Shown piece by piece: positions 23,722 to 35,396 of a stretch of 64,000 nt of DNA. This DNA comes from Paramarasmius palmivorus (taxonomy: Eukaryota > Basidiomycota > Agaricomycetes > Agaricales > Marasmiaceae), in NCBI GenBank assembly GCA_037176845.1, contig JAYKXP010000053.1:248001-312000 (forward strand), given 5' to 3'. Positions within the stretch are counted from its first letter, which is position 1; every line of letters begins with the position of its first letter. The notes beneath the pieces are model-generated. The model saw nothing but the letters and a program-made list of their open reading frames with translations, was not told the DNA's origin and ran no database searches. The position numbers and the translations under genes are program-made.

Positions 23722-25218
23722 ATTTATGAGATGTATTTATGTAGATTTTCTCTTTCAGTTACACCAATGTAAACGGAATGAAGCAGTACACTCAGCTATG
23801 TGAGCAACTATCCAATTCAGCACCAAACAAAGCGATCTTCCAAATGAAGCTATATGGCATGATCCGAGCGCAGTTCCCTCCGTTGAATCATTTTCGAAGT
23901 CACCCAAGAAAAAACGCTACAGCGACATGAGTGAGGATGAACAGCTGTTAAAACATACCTATATCTACAATCCATGCACTTCAGACTTCCTGCAATTTCT
24001 CCCAAGCTTGACTTTTCAACTTAAGAGCGAGGATTGACTCGGATGTAGCTGAAGCCCTAAGGTAGAAGCTCAGTGAATTCACCGCTATTTGGAGGAGGTT
24101 TAGAGTCTCAGTTTGTCGCGGTACCCATTGCGTGAAATTCCCGAGGCGATGGCCTTCGAGTACGCAGTCGAATTAGAGAAGGATATGTTCGATGTGCATT
24201 ATGGGGTTGTAATTAGGGTGTTCAGAATCACTGTTCAGCCGCTTCGCGCCGATCTTGGCAGTGGGCTGATCCTGGGAAATCTCTAGTATGCTGACAAACC
24301 TCAAGGCCTCATTTCTCTGACAGTGAGTGTTCGAGTCTGACCCAAGTCCTTCGTCTACATACCAATTGCCATATTGCAAGCTTCAAGCACTAGAAGACAA
24401 ATGGCTTCAGGACACTGACGGTACGCGTACAATCAACGGTCTCCGTCGGTCAACGCTCGGTTTACTCATGTAAATTGCGCGGAATTTAAAGGGCATCCGA
24501 ACTTTCTGCTAAACGCCAAGACGAGCAAGAAAAAGCTGCAGTTCATCGTATCTTCGACCAGCGAAAACGGGAGCACACGCGCTTTCCCGATCACGAACAC
24601 TCGGGACAGGTGATGTAGATCCTTTTCAGTCTAATTCGACAAGACACTAAACTCTACGAGGTTGTGTTAATGAAACGACCCCGATTCGGGTTGGCCGGCA
24701 ATAAATACTTTGAGGCAGTTTCAGGCTGACCGTCGGAGGAAGCGCCCTATTCAACCAGCATACTTATCAGATACTTGGAGTTATCGGGGGTATCGCAACG
24801 GATCGACCGGGTGCAAACTTCATGATCAAGCGATGTCCCAACTCAATTATCCTCCAGAACCAAGTACATGGCACGTTAAACCGGCCCAGCTGATGATCGT
24901 GACCAGCTCAGGAATGCGGGAATGTGTCTATGTACTTCTTTCAGGAGAAGTAACGTATTACCCTCGGTGCACTTCAGACTCGGTGAGTGACACTCGGTTC
25001 CACTGTGATTATCTGTAGGCTTGTATACTTACCATCTGCAGTAGGTCGCCACAAATCCGAGTGTCTTCAAATTGAGGTGATAACTCGGACTTCGCACATA
25101 GCTAGGCCCGCCAATTCCGACATCATTTTCCTGAAAGCATCATTCTATCTTACAATACAATACATTGACAATAGAGGGAAAAACAAAGCCATCAAGGCCT
25201 ATCGGTTAAACTAATCAT
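23722..25218. other. Intergenic, about 1.5 kb
   Basis: Two 3' ends face each other (reductase and TF1). Only short unsupported frames are present. No repeat or motif recognised. Confidence 0.5.
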
Positions 25219-26340
25219 CTACTCTATAGGAGTTTTACTTCTACGTCTGTGCTGACAATTATGCATGTGCGAGGAGAGGGTCTTCTCCGAAGAGAAGAAA
25301 TTTGAACAATGCGAACACACCCAATTCGTCGGCTTTCCGTGCTGAGAAACTTCGTGTCTTTGGCGGTCATGTTTACGCGAAAATAACGCGCCACATCCAA
25401 TAGTGCATTGGTATGACTGCTTTTTTTTCGGCTTGTGGGACAACATGTGAGTTTCAAGGGTGTAATTGCTGGTAAATGACCTGTCACAGTGTGGATGGGT
25501 ACAAGGGAATGGGCGAGCCCGATGGCTAGAACGCTGGTTCTTCCGGGTCCTCGCACCCTCGGCTTTCCAGGAAGTTGGGCTGTCCGCAGACAACGGCGTG
25601 TCGCTGAGTTCTAGGCGCTCACTCAGCGGAGGTGATGCTAAACCTGTATTCAGGACAGTGGTTGAAGTACTGGAGGAGCCGATGGAAGTGCCTATAGTGC
25701 TGAATGGATTCAACGTATTAGGGTGTGCTGACTTGTCAGTGTCAGCGAGCGCAGGGATGTTGTCCCAGTAGGTATCTGGAAAGACACCTCCTTCGAACGA
25801 GTCTACCGCAAATGCTGCCGAATGATCGTCTATCATACTTGGCGGGAAAGAATCTGCGCAGGACGGATAATTATTAGCAGCCGAGAAAGGGTAGGTGGCT
25901 GAGCACATACAGGAACTTTCTTTCATCAGAACGTCTTCTTGGCTTTTAGGTAGGAACAAGTTATCGAAAGCGGGCTGGTCACCCGCTAGGTGATGTTGAT
26001 GTGGAAAACCAGCAATGCCGGGTATACTGTCGCCCGATGTCGCTGCAATTCGTCGTCGTCAAGACGCTGCATGTGAAGTACGAAAAAATCACTCACCCAC
26101 AAGCGGCGAAGAGTCATTACTAGCGGTTATTTCAAGGATTAATTTGCCATTCGAGGACCTCGTTGACCGGACATGGATGTTGGTTGAAAGGTATCCAGAC
26201 TCAAAGTTTTGTGGACTGGCGCCCAAAGCATCCGATGATGAGGGAAACGCTTGAAGCCGGTAAGACGTTGGTGCTGTAGGGTCTGCATCGATTATGAGCT
26301 GACATTGTGAGAGAAGTTGAAGGGGAACAGAGAAGGACAT
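25219..26340 (-). CDS. C2H2 zinc-finger transcription factor TF1
   Basis: Probable DNA-binding regulator of the cluster, nuclear. Exon 1 (from 26340) encodes a conserved N-terminal block: SVPL, SQCQLIID, FESG, LSTNIHVRSTRS and TASNDS. An intron follows, then exon 2 to TAG at 25219-25221. Three fingers lie near the C-terminus: CTHPHC...HMLSH (C-x4-C-x12-H-x3-H), CTIGC...HEVSQH (C-x3-C-x12-H-x4-H) and an atypical CSHC...HMHNC (C-x2-C-x12-H-x3-C). The linker between blocks is Ser/Thr/Pro-rich and acidic, like an activation region. It is a paralog of TF2 (41993-43106) in the opposite orientation. A 17-bp dyad with the cluster motif lies about 710 bp upstream. Its pathway role is inferred from location. 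Confidence 0.85.
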
Positions 26341-27346
26341 TTTCCCGCTATTGTCAGCAGTGCTGCTTATTTAAGTAACAGGGATTATAGCTGTCAGCCA
26401 GAGGATGTACGTACTCCCTGTGAATGCAAAGCCAAAGCTTCCATGAGGGCACTCACAGGACCTATCCCCGTTGCAGCATGATGATGCACAGCTTGAATCA
26501 ACATACCTTCGTCACCTATCATTATGTATCACTTTACCGAAGAAGCCCCAGCATTACTACTCCAGGAACAGAATCTGTAATCGGGGTAATCAAGCGATAG
26601 TATATACTTATATAGTCTATACTATCAATCATGCACATTCTACAAACGGCCAACTACAACAGTTCAGGTAGGGATCTAGTACTTGTTTGTAAAGATAAGA
26701 GCCTGGGCGCAATCTCAAGAGCATCGGTACACTACCGCTCGCGTTCAATCTCAATACGACTAGGCCGCCCAACTGAGCTTTTGTTTAATACTTGGAAGGA
26801 CGAGTAAATCACTTCGACAATCATCGTGGCGTATTCTACGCCGGCCGTCAAACCGGCTTCTGGCATTCAGTCTCCGAGCGAAAAGGATAATCAAGAACTC
26901 TTGATCATATTGCCGTGCGCGCCCAAGTAATGCCTACTTGAAGGCCAACGGCCTGGGACGGAGCGGGTTGGGGGAGCCTGGTGGGAAAGAGCACCTTCAA
27001 TTTGGTTGATTGACTCGCTATTGTTCCTGAGAGTGGGATTCGCTGGGGATTTGCGGCGCAAATCTTCTTGCACTGAATGAGTCCACACACATCGGAGCTA
27101 ATCAAAAACGGACGAAGGAGGAGAAGTCAAGTCCGGTGAAACGACTTATCATCAAAGTCCGAGCTCCGAGTCCTGAGCGCAAATCAATTATCTCTATCTC
27201 GAGTTCACTTCAACTGAACCTTACAACTAAACACTAAGAAACTAATAAGTAGATATACCCCATTCAGGTTTATTACACGATTGTGTACTATTGATCGCAC
27301 GTCTTTCAGGACGTTTCGATATACATTCAGGCGCCAATTTCATCCC
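26341..27346. promoter_or_regulatory. Upstream region of TF1
   Basis: About 1 kb between the TF1 ATG and the P450-3 stop. No gene seen. It holds a GCGCCGC site within a 17-bp palindrome (27048-27064). Confidence 0.5.
27048..27064. promoter_or_regulatory. Cluster motif site 7, inside a 17-bp palindrome
   Basis: GATTTGCGGCGCAAATC reads the same on both strands except for its central base. The core GCGCCGC is at 27053-27059 (minus). It lies 708 bp upstream of the TF1 start. Confidence 0.55.
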
Positions 27347-29565
27347 TCAGTCCACCAAGTCCTTCAGAAGTTTCGCTCGGTTGGCGCGCGGAATCACGGA
27401 GCAGTTGAAAGGCTTTGGGTGACTACACGTTTCAAAGTAAGCTTGTAGCAAATAGAAATCTTGTTGAATACTAACCGTGTGTTTGACATGGCAAATTCAA
27501 TTGGGGGTAGCGCTTTCTGTCCAGAGGGACCTGCCTCCGGAAGGATGTCAAACAAGGTTGCCACATACGACACAGCGACCCAGACCGAACGGTCCGCAAA
27601 GTGCCATCCTGGGCAACGCCTGTATTGAGGTATCAGTTATGACAAGGAACGAAATCTGGAAATTTCTCACCTTCTTCCAAACCCGAAAATCACGTCTTTG
27701 GGGTCTGCAGGGACTTTACCCAGTTTGGTGCCATCTATGAATCGTTGGGGTATGAAAGCCTCCGGCTCAGGGCATTGACGCAGGAGGCCACTGTCAATCA
27801 AGATAAGGAACTAGTCAAAATCAGAGTAAAAGTTACCCACTATATGCTAATAATCACGTCAGTATCCTTCGGGATTAGGTAGCCGTTATAGATGTCATCC
27901 TCTCTAACTCGGTGGGGCGCGTTGATGGCAGCAGGAGATGTCCATCTGGATGAGAGCGGCATAAACTCATTAAACGACGGGTTGCTAGGACGAAAACCTT
28001 ACCTATAGAGTTCCCTGATCGTAGCCTCCAAATAGGGCAATTTTGCACGATCTTCCGGAACCGGCAGTCGGTCGAAACCTATTACTCTATCGATCTCCTC
28101 TTGGACGCCACGATATACGTCGGGATTGTGAAGCATAGCCAGAAAGAATGAATGTATAACCGCCAATGTCTAGCCGAGAACGAAAGATCAGAAGGTGGGG
28201 TATGAGCGCGATGCGCGGACGTACAGTTTCTTCGGCACCTGAATGCAAGACGAGGTCAGTGAAACATGCCAAGAGCCACGTCAGAGATAAACAGTACCAG
28301 TATACAGGGCTGCAGCTGCGCCCTGGATTTCCCTTTCATCATCAGAAGACACTACGTCGGGTCCACCGCATTCTTCGACGTTCTTGCTAACAAAGCAGTC
28401 AGGGTTCTCGCCACTCATCTAGAATGTGTTAATGCCGATCATAGGAACTGTCGCAATAAGCGTACCATTCTCTGCTTGACCATTTCATAGGGCTTTTCCT
28501 GAGACATTTCGACCTTGCTACGGAGAGCCAAAGCACGACGCTTGAACCCAGCAAACGGTGCCCAGGTTGGGAGGCGCCTGCGCAGGATTGTTCAATGAAC
28601 CATGTTTGTCCAATATTCAAATATTCTTACGCCAGAGCGGGGATATTATCCACCAGAGTTGCAGACACAGTTCCAAGCTCTAGTGTTGCTGTGAGAACCT
28701 CTAGCGCTGCGACCTGATCAATGGACTATTCGAAAGAAGCCTTGACGCCACGTACAAGTTTTAACTATCGGGTCTTCGAGGGATTCGACATCATGGTCAT
28801 AAGCCACTTTCATCATGGTCGATGCTGCGAAACTGGTAAGGGTGTCTCGTCAGAACGCAAAGGTATGATAGGAGATGTGAGACCGAACCGTTTGATATGC
28901 ATTTGCAAGTCTTTGGCAGAGTCGGAGACCAACAGTCTCACGAAGAGTAATGCTGACTTTGCTTGCATATCCCGAAACGAGTCAACTGCTTTCTCCGATA
29001 GTACTGCATTCATCATGCGCCTGTGCTTGCGAAATTGTGGGCCACTGTTAAACAGAAACTCAATCGAGGTGCAGAAGCTAATGAACGAAACGGCGCATAC
29101 TATGACATCTGAAAGACCGAGTACCATCCAAGAACTGCCGTTGAAAGGACATTTAGCTCTGTTAGGCGTTTGAAGAATCAAGAACTCACGTTTGAACATG
29201 ATGAATGGCGGCCTATCGCTATATATGCTCCCCCTCTTTTCAGTGAGTTCCTGCGCGATTTGGAGGTCATTGATGAATAAAATGTCACGGCCCAAGATGG
29301 AGAGATGAACGAGAGGGCCTGATTGAATGGTTTTAGTGGAAACTCTACTAGAAGATAACACTGAAGACACACCGTGTTCTTCCCAATAACTAGCCATCAA
29401 TTGCTCAAAAGATTTCCCTTTGAACATTTCCAGTGCATTGCCGATCAATGGATATTTGAACGGCCCTGGTGGAAGTTTGTTTCGTTCATTGTTGGTGAAC
29501 ACAATCTTCCATACTAGCCAAAGTGCGGTCGCTCCGACCAAGATGAGAGGAAGTTGGTTATCCAT
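27347..29565 (-). CDS. Cytochrome P450 (P450-3)
   Basis: Microsomal heme monooxygenase. The N-terminal anchor (~residues 5-22) is followed by [13 protein letters not shown]. Exons 2-3 join as [24 protein letters not shown] (C-helix region), which needs the donor at FK and the acceptor GGCAG. The I-helix is reduced to GAEET, encoded in a tiny exon near 28240. ExxR is RELYR, the PxRF element is FIPQRF, and the heme loop FGFGRRRCPG is split by an intron. The last exon ends LLKDLVD, TGA at 27347-27349. All exons connect without stops, so it appears functional. It shares a 412-bp divergent promoter with the SDR gene, suggesting linked oxidation steps. Confidence 0.9.
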
Positions 29566-29977
29566 GTTACTGTTCGCTGAGTATGCACTTGCTGAGCTCG
29601 TAACCGGAATGGAATGACAAGTTATGAGCGAAATGATATATATGAAGATCTGTGGTCATTGTCGCCGCTGAGTGTTAGTAGAAAACTAGCGCCGCTGTTA
29701 ACGGGCGGAACGAGGCTGTGTATTCCCACGTACAAGTTTGGAATGAGATAGATAGATAGATGCCACACGTTTGTGTTCTGTCGATCATGACCTGGAAGCT
29801 CAAACTTTAACGGCGCAGAGGGCGGCCGCTATGTTCAGAGTCGAACTCAGACCGAGCTCAGCCAGAACAGAATGACAGGATTAGGATTTATAGGAAAGCT
29901 TCGGTGATCCGGTATCCTCAACTCTCCCGAAAGAAATACTCAGCCTCAGCTCCACGTATACATTCAACTAGCCCCCC
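29566..29977. promoter_or_regulatory. Divergent promoter of P450-3 and SDR
   Basis: 412 bp with one GCGCCGC site and, nearby, the related GTCGCCGCTGAG (29661-29672). A short (GATA)n run is near 29749. Confidence 0.6.
29689..29695 (+). promoter_or_regulatory. Cluster motif GCGCCGC, site 8
   Basis: Located 124 bp before the P450-3 ATG and 283 bp before the SDR ATG. Context CTAGCGCCGCTGTTAACG, sharing GCGCCGCTGTT with site 4. Confidence 0.5.
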
Positions 29978-31212
29978 ATGCCTCGAATCGCACTCGTCAC
30001 AGGAGCCTCCCGTGGAATTGGTAGAGCCATTGCTACACGTCTGGCCAATGATGGCTTTGATGTCGCTGTCAGTGATCTTCCATCAGCAAAAGAACCTCTC
30101 GAAAGCCTCGTTTCCGAACTGGTGGAAAAGGGTCGATCCAGCCGCGCATTCTACGCCGACGTGAGCGACGAGAATCAAGTCATTGCCTTGATTGACGGTG
30201 TTGTCGAACATTTCGGAGGACTCGACGCTGTGAGTGGCCTTAGCTGGCTACCAAGCACTACAGTACTAAATCGCCGTTTCCTTTAGCTCGTTGCGAATGC
30301 AGGGATTGCGGTATACAAACCTCTCCTTGAACGTAAGTTCAAAATGGTGTAACTGCTTGAGTTTGTCTGAGTTTTTGCAGACACTACCGATGAATGGATG
30401 CGCACGTTCTCCGTCAATGTTCACGGAACATACTTCTGTTTCAAGCATGCAGCAAAAGCGATGATTGCTAAAGGAAAGGGAGGTAGTTTGATCGGGACCT
30501 CCTCTGACTCGGGGAGACATGGTGAGGATATTTATGATTCTACGCAGTGCACATCTAACTTTGGAATTAGGTTGGCCAGGACTTGGCGCATACAGTGCAT
30601 CCAAAGCCGCAATGCGCGGGATGATGCATGTATTCGGTAGGACGCGGTCTTATTCACATCAAACTACATATCTCATTTCTATCCTCCAGCAAGCGAGCTC
30701 GGCCCTCACCAGATAAGAGTAAACGTCTTCTGTCCGGGTACGTGTTTACTTGCTATCACAATGCAATCGTCTGAAATTTCCGTTTAGGTGCGGTAAACAC
30801 AGATATGGGTAAGTACCGACGCTTTGCGCTAGAGTTTTGAGCACATGTTTGACGACATATCAAGGTGCTGCCATTGCCAAGGCGGGAGGAATGAGCACTG
30901 AGACAATGGCCGAACAGGTGGGCTCGGATATTTTTTTTAAATCAGCTGTTGCTCATGAACACCTCACAGATGGCAAAAGTGACACCATTGGGCCGTGTAG
31001 CTGAGACAAGCGATATTGTTGGTGTCGTCTCTTTCCTGGCTTCTGACGATGCAAGATTCATTACTGGTGAGCATAGCCTTACACTACCTTCGCGCATTTT
31101 CACTCACACTTGTTGTTTGTAGGTCAAAGTGTATGTACTTCCGAGATCCGGTTTAAGAGTAATACTAACAAGTCTTCAGTACTCCGTCAATGGTGGTTTG
31201 ATGTTGGAGTAG
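29978..31212 (+). CDS. Classical short-chain dehydrogenase/reductase
   Basis: NAD(P)-dependent alcohol/ketone oxidoreductase, about 260 residues in eight or nine short exons. The cofactor motif is TGASRGIG (TGxxxGIG, residues ~8-15), followed by the acidic DVSD and the structural NAG (in LVANAGIA). The catalytic Ser is in GTSSDSGRHG, and Tyr/Lys is YSASK (YxxxK). It ends YSVNGGLMLE. It is complete, with a normal classical-SDR layout. It is divergent from P450-3, a common pairing in which a P450 hydroxyl is oxidised to a ketone. Substrate unknown; the cluster role is an inference. Confidence 0.93.
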
Positions 31213-31517
31213 AGAATATCAAAACCACATATCTAGTATAGATGCAATGTAATCGACGAGCCTGGAATGCTCGGTAAAGGGTATACCATAATTGAAACTT
31301 TTTACTGGTATATATGGCGTCTTGTTTGGACTTCAAGATCTTAAGTATGGGGTATGGGTTAGCGCCTGCGGAACAGTTTGGGAACAGTTGTCCTGTGTAA
31401 AGGAAATACCGTATCGAACTGCCGAAATAAAACATTACTTTATTGCTAACGAGGTCGTGGTATACTAGAGATTCAGCAGTTCCTATACGATTGTCCTAAG
31501 TACAGTAGCAAATAGAA
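31213..31517. other. Short intergenic between SDR and RNA14 3' ends
   Basis: About 300 bp where two genes converge. Nothing recognised beyond likely 3' UTRs. Confidence 0.5.
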
Positions 31518-34436
31518 TCAATACCGTCGCCCTTTAGGATTACTGTTAGGACCCTGGTAAGGGCTATAGTCAGGGGGAGGACGACCACCTATGAAAGGCA
31601 TGTCAGGAACTGAGTATCAAATAGTATACTGGGCACATACCTCCGTGACTACGAGAAGGGGGAGGTGAGCGGGGTCGGTTAGTGCTAGGAATCACAGCAT
31701 TCCTCAGCAGGCTCATGAGATCATCAGTCCTGAAAACGGGCCCTGCAATTGCTCGTGAGTAGTTTTAATGCAAGGGTCTGTGTCGGACATACCATCAAAT
31801 GATTGCTGAGCAGGCAGCTGACTGATGAACCAGGACAGCGCAGAAGGCAAAGCAACCGGTTTATCTTCTTCTCTGTCACCTCTATCTCCACCCCCGCCGG
31901 CTCCACCTCCACCACGTCCTCGACTACGCTCCGGTGACCTCCTCCTCGAGCCATCATGACGATCGCGACCTGGCGAAGAAGCACGCTGACGTTTATATGC
32001 ACCACCATGGTCTCTATCTTCACCTCCACGTCGTCGTCCACTGCCTCCGCCGCTGCCGCTTCCACTCCCACCGCCAACGAGGTCCTCCGTAGTTTGGCGT
32101 TTTAATGAACTGCTTCCCGTTGTGCCATTGGTCGTGGTAGATGATCCGGCAGTAACGTTTGTAAGTGAATTGGTTGGACTGGTGTCTTTCTTGGCTATTG
32201 CGTATCCAAGATCGCGCAGAGCGATAGAATCGGTATTCAAATATGTATATCGCTGGGCAAAGCGCTTGATTGGAGGATCTGGCAAGAATGTTATTTATCT
32301 TTATTTGGATAAAGTGCAAGGAAGATGGACCTTGAGGGTAGATGTCGGCCATGCGTTTCTCGATTTTCTGTACAGCTTCCAAATCCCCATATTGGTAGTC
32401 ATATCGCACCCAACGTTCCCATAGAGATCGAGCGTCTTCAGGTGCAAAAGTTCCAATGACGCGCTCAAACAATGCACGGGCGTCTTAATTAAACTAGTAT
32501 CAGCATAGAGAAATAGGCAGTACGAGCGCCACCTACTGTTCTGATCATTCACGGAAATGAGGAATCCTAGATACCGAAGGACATAGTCCTTCTCTTTCCC
32601 AAACAAAGACATTCCTTTCTCGAATATTCTGGTGGCAACATCCTTCTCTCCGCTGCAGTGATATTCCATCAACGCAGCGGCTTCGTAAACCTCCCAAGGC
32701 GTAAGGGTGACTTCTTTTCTTGCTTTACCGAATATCGGCCTGGAAGCGTTCACACCTTCGGCACGGCGAACAAAGCGCATGTACATGATGTAGACCAAAC
32801 CAAAGTCTTTGCGACGTTCAGTGATTTCGGTGGCGGCTGAGTTCGATATCGACGAGGAGGCGTTCAATTCATTAGGCTGGGTTGACTCCATCTGTGTCTC
32901 ATTGGCGTCAACGTCGGCCTCTTCCTTAGCCGCCGCGTTGGCGGCAGCTTCAGCTTCAGTCCGAGCTTTCTCAGCGTTGATCAGACCCGTGAGTTCGTCT
33001 CGGAGAACCGCAAGGAATTTGTCGTAAATCGCATGAACTTCTTGATATTCTTTCTTGCTTTCCAGAGCCTCAGCCAGCGCAAAGTTGAGCAAGAAGCTGG
33101 AAACTCCCTCAGAGACTGAGACCTTGAAAGACTCAACACGCACCTCGAGGGGTTAGCTTCAAGCCCAGCTCTAAGCTGTGTCAGAGCTTCATCGTTCTTT
33201 CCCACACTTGAGAACCAAGAATAAGCCATGAACCTAGAACACGTGGGAGGTTCTTAGCAGTCGAATCCAAAGTATCCAATAAACTACGCACCATATTTCA
33301 GGGAAATATCGCATTCTGATAGTCGCTTTCCGGTAAGCTGACTGTATTCTGGTCAACAAGTTTGCTCGGTCTCGTTCTTCTAGCATCAATGGGTTGCCTT
33401 CTTCCCATTTCAAGTAGGCCTTCCATTTGCCTACTAGCTGTCGCTCAGCCTGCGTGAATGACGGTAATGTTGGTAAAAATAAGTCTCTGTCAGCATTGGG
33501 TACAGAGGGTGGGTACAAGTTAGCGGTATGCTGTTTTAGTTCACGCAGGACGGTCCGAGCTTGCATGTAATTGGGTGAGAGCTCAGCCATAAAACGCTTT
33601 GCTGTGATACGATTGAGGTTATTTTCGAAAGACTCGAGTTCGCTCCAGAGCTTCTCGACATTATCCAGCGGTATTTGGACGGCACGATGGAGAACCTTGC
33701 GTATTGCGTCCATTTTTTGCTGTTCTTCCCATGTCGAAGTAGTCTATATAACAGGTTGAGGAGAGTTGAGTGATTAAATAACACCGGATACACACCTGCC
33801 CAGACTTCAACAGAGTCAAATAATCGTTCCATATGTCTCCGCTATCCTTATCATGTCCAACCAGGCTGAGAGCAAACTCGTATGACTTGCGAATGATATC
33901 ACGCTGAGAAGGTTCGGTGTTGATTCGTCTACACACATCCATCAACTTTGTGTCAAATTCACACCAAAAGCACGAAACTCGCCTGACATATGTCAAGTAG
34001 AACCTACAGAGCTCTACTGAGGACGAGGACTTGATGTATCGCTTAAAAAGATCTTCTGCCTCATTGTGACGATTATTGTCGAGGAAGTGTTCGATATATG
34101 CAATTTGAGCTGCCGACTGGAATCAAAAACTTGAGCACGCGCACGGATTTTGTTGGGCCGACAGGGTCACACAAAACGCACAGTGTGGGGGTATTGTTGA
34201 AGCAAAGCATCATAAGCACTCCGTATTTTTTGGGTCTCGCCGCTGTCTTCAGCAGCAGCTACGAGCCTCTTCCATGATTCGGTGTTGTGAGGGTCATCGC
34301 GCAAACGTTGTTCCAAACGCTCGAATTCAGAAAGTGTTGTTGATGAAGTGTCGGTTGACTGTTGAGACGACTGTTGCTGGGACTGGGATAGCGATTCCTC
34401 GGAGGGTTCTGCCTTCACTCCGTTGTTCAATGACAT
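31518..34436 (-). CDS. RNA14: mRNA 3'-end-processing protein RNA14 (CstF-77 homolog)
   Basis: Scaffold of cleavage factor IA/CstF, needed for cleavage and polyadenylation of pre-mRNA; nuclear. A Gln/Ser-rich leader precedes HAT repeats ([33 protein letters not shown] and [21 protein letters not shown] are typical). A Suf-type domain follows. A charged Ala/Glu-rich insert (~[17 protein letters not shown]) lies between repeats. The C-terminal part is Gly/Arg/Ser-rich with many RD/GR runs, then a conserved-looking [17 protein letters not shown] and PKGRRY before TGA at 31518. It appears full length, about 870 residues. A housekeeping gene lying inside the terpenoid cluster; no GCGCCGC site is near it. 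Confidence 0.93.
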
Positions 34437-34604
34437 GAACACGCAGTGGCTGGTGTAAAAGTGAAAATTTTGGGATTTTCAGTTGGTGGTTCAAGTGGAG
34501 GCGCCTGAGGTGAGCAAATTCCCGCGCTCTGAGAGGCCTTTGACAGGCCTTTGACCACGCCCTTTGATTACGCCCTTTGATCCTTTCCCTTTCACTTATC
34601 AGAT
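34437..34604. promoter_or_regulatory. Divergent promoter of RNA14 and BolA-like gene
   Basis: 168 bp between start codons. Contains repeated CCTTTGA words (near 34540-34582). No cluster motif. Confidence 0.4.
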
Positions 34605-35029
34605 ATGCCTATCAATACCCAAGTCCTAGAATCTGCTATAAGAAACGCAATACCCGTCTCGCACCTTGAAATAGAGGACCAATCTAATGGATGTGGAGAA
34701 AATTATGCCATAGTTCTCGTCAGCGAAGCAAGTGACTACATCGCTTAGCCTGTGTTCGAAATCCTCATCCTTGTTCTAGGCGTTTGAGGGGAAGAACACT
34801 CTCGCAAGACATAGATTCGGTAGGTTGAATTACCTTAACGTTGGCTCTCCTGCTGATCCGTCTTAAACACAGTCAACGAATTGCTGAAGGATCAGATAGC
34901 ACAAATGCATGCCTTTTCGCAAGTTCGTCATCTGTTCGATGGAACATATCGTGGTTTCTCACTTCTTTTGACGTACAGAAGACATTCACACCGAAGCAAT
35001 ATGAGGTTTTCCTGGCGAAAGCATCCTAG
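34605..35029 (+). CDS. BolA-like protein
   Basis: Small BolA-family protein that works with monothiol glutaredoxins in iron-sulfur cluster transfer or iron regulation. Four exons: MPINTQVLESAIRNAIPVSHLEIEDQSNGCGENYAIVLVSEA, then FEGKNTLARHRFVNE, then LLKDQIAQMHAFSQ, then KTFTPKQYEVFLAK. About 85-90 residues. The CG in SNGCGENY provides the usual conserved Cys, and the His in IAQMHAFS is the usual metal-ligand position. The short leader without a clear mitochondrial presequence suggests the cytosolic/nuclear type (Bol2-like). Housekeeping. Confidence 0.9.
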
Positions 35030-35396
35030 CCCCGCTGTCCTGCATCACACAGTAACTGTACCACTACCAAGTGTATGATACTCGATTCCGATTCCTCAGG
35101 CTTTTTACAACGCAAAACCTATGATCGTTCAATACTTTTATTCGGTACATGGACACCCGAGTCTCGTTGGAAGCGGACCACGCACCTAGCCCTAACTGTG
35201 CTTATGCTTCATGATTCACTAGAAAAAGTGGAAGCTATTCACCATGATGAAGTCGTTGACTCGGAAGCTCTGAGTTTGCCATACAATCCGTGTTTCACTC
35301 CGTCACTTTGCGTCCCGTTCGGATTTACAATTTAAATTAAGGTACTTAGAATGAAATGAGGTACACTTCTTGCAGAAATCCAGCTATCAGAAGTAC
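35030..35396. other. Intergenic between BolA-like gene and P450-4
   Basis: Two 3' ends converge. An 86-codon open frame on the plus strand lacks support. No motif seen. Confidence 0.4.

Noticed and set aside
24710..25018. 102-codon open frame between reductase and TF1
   Set aside because: Composition looks random and it has no motif or splice partners.
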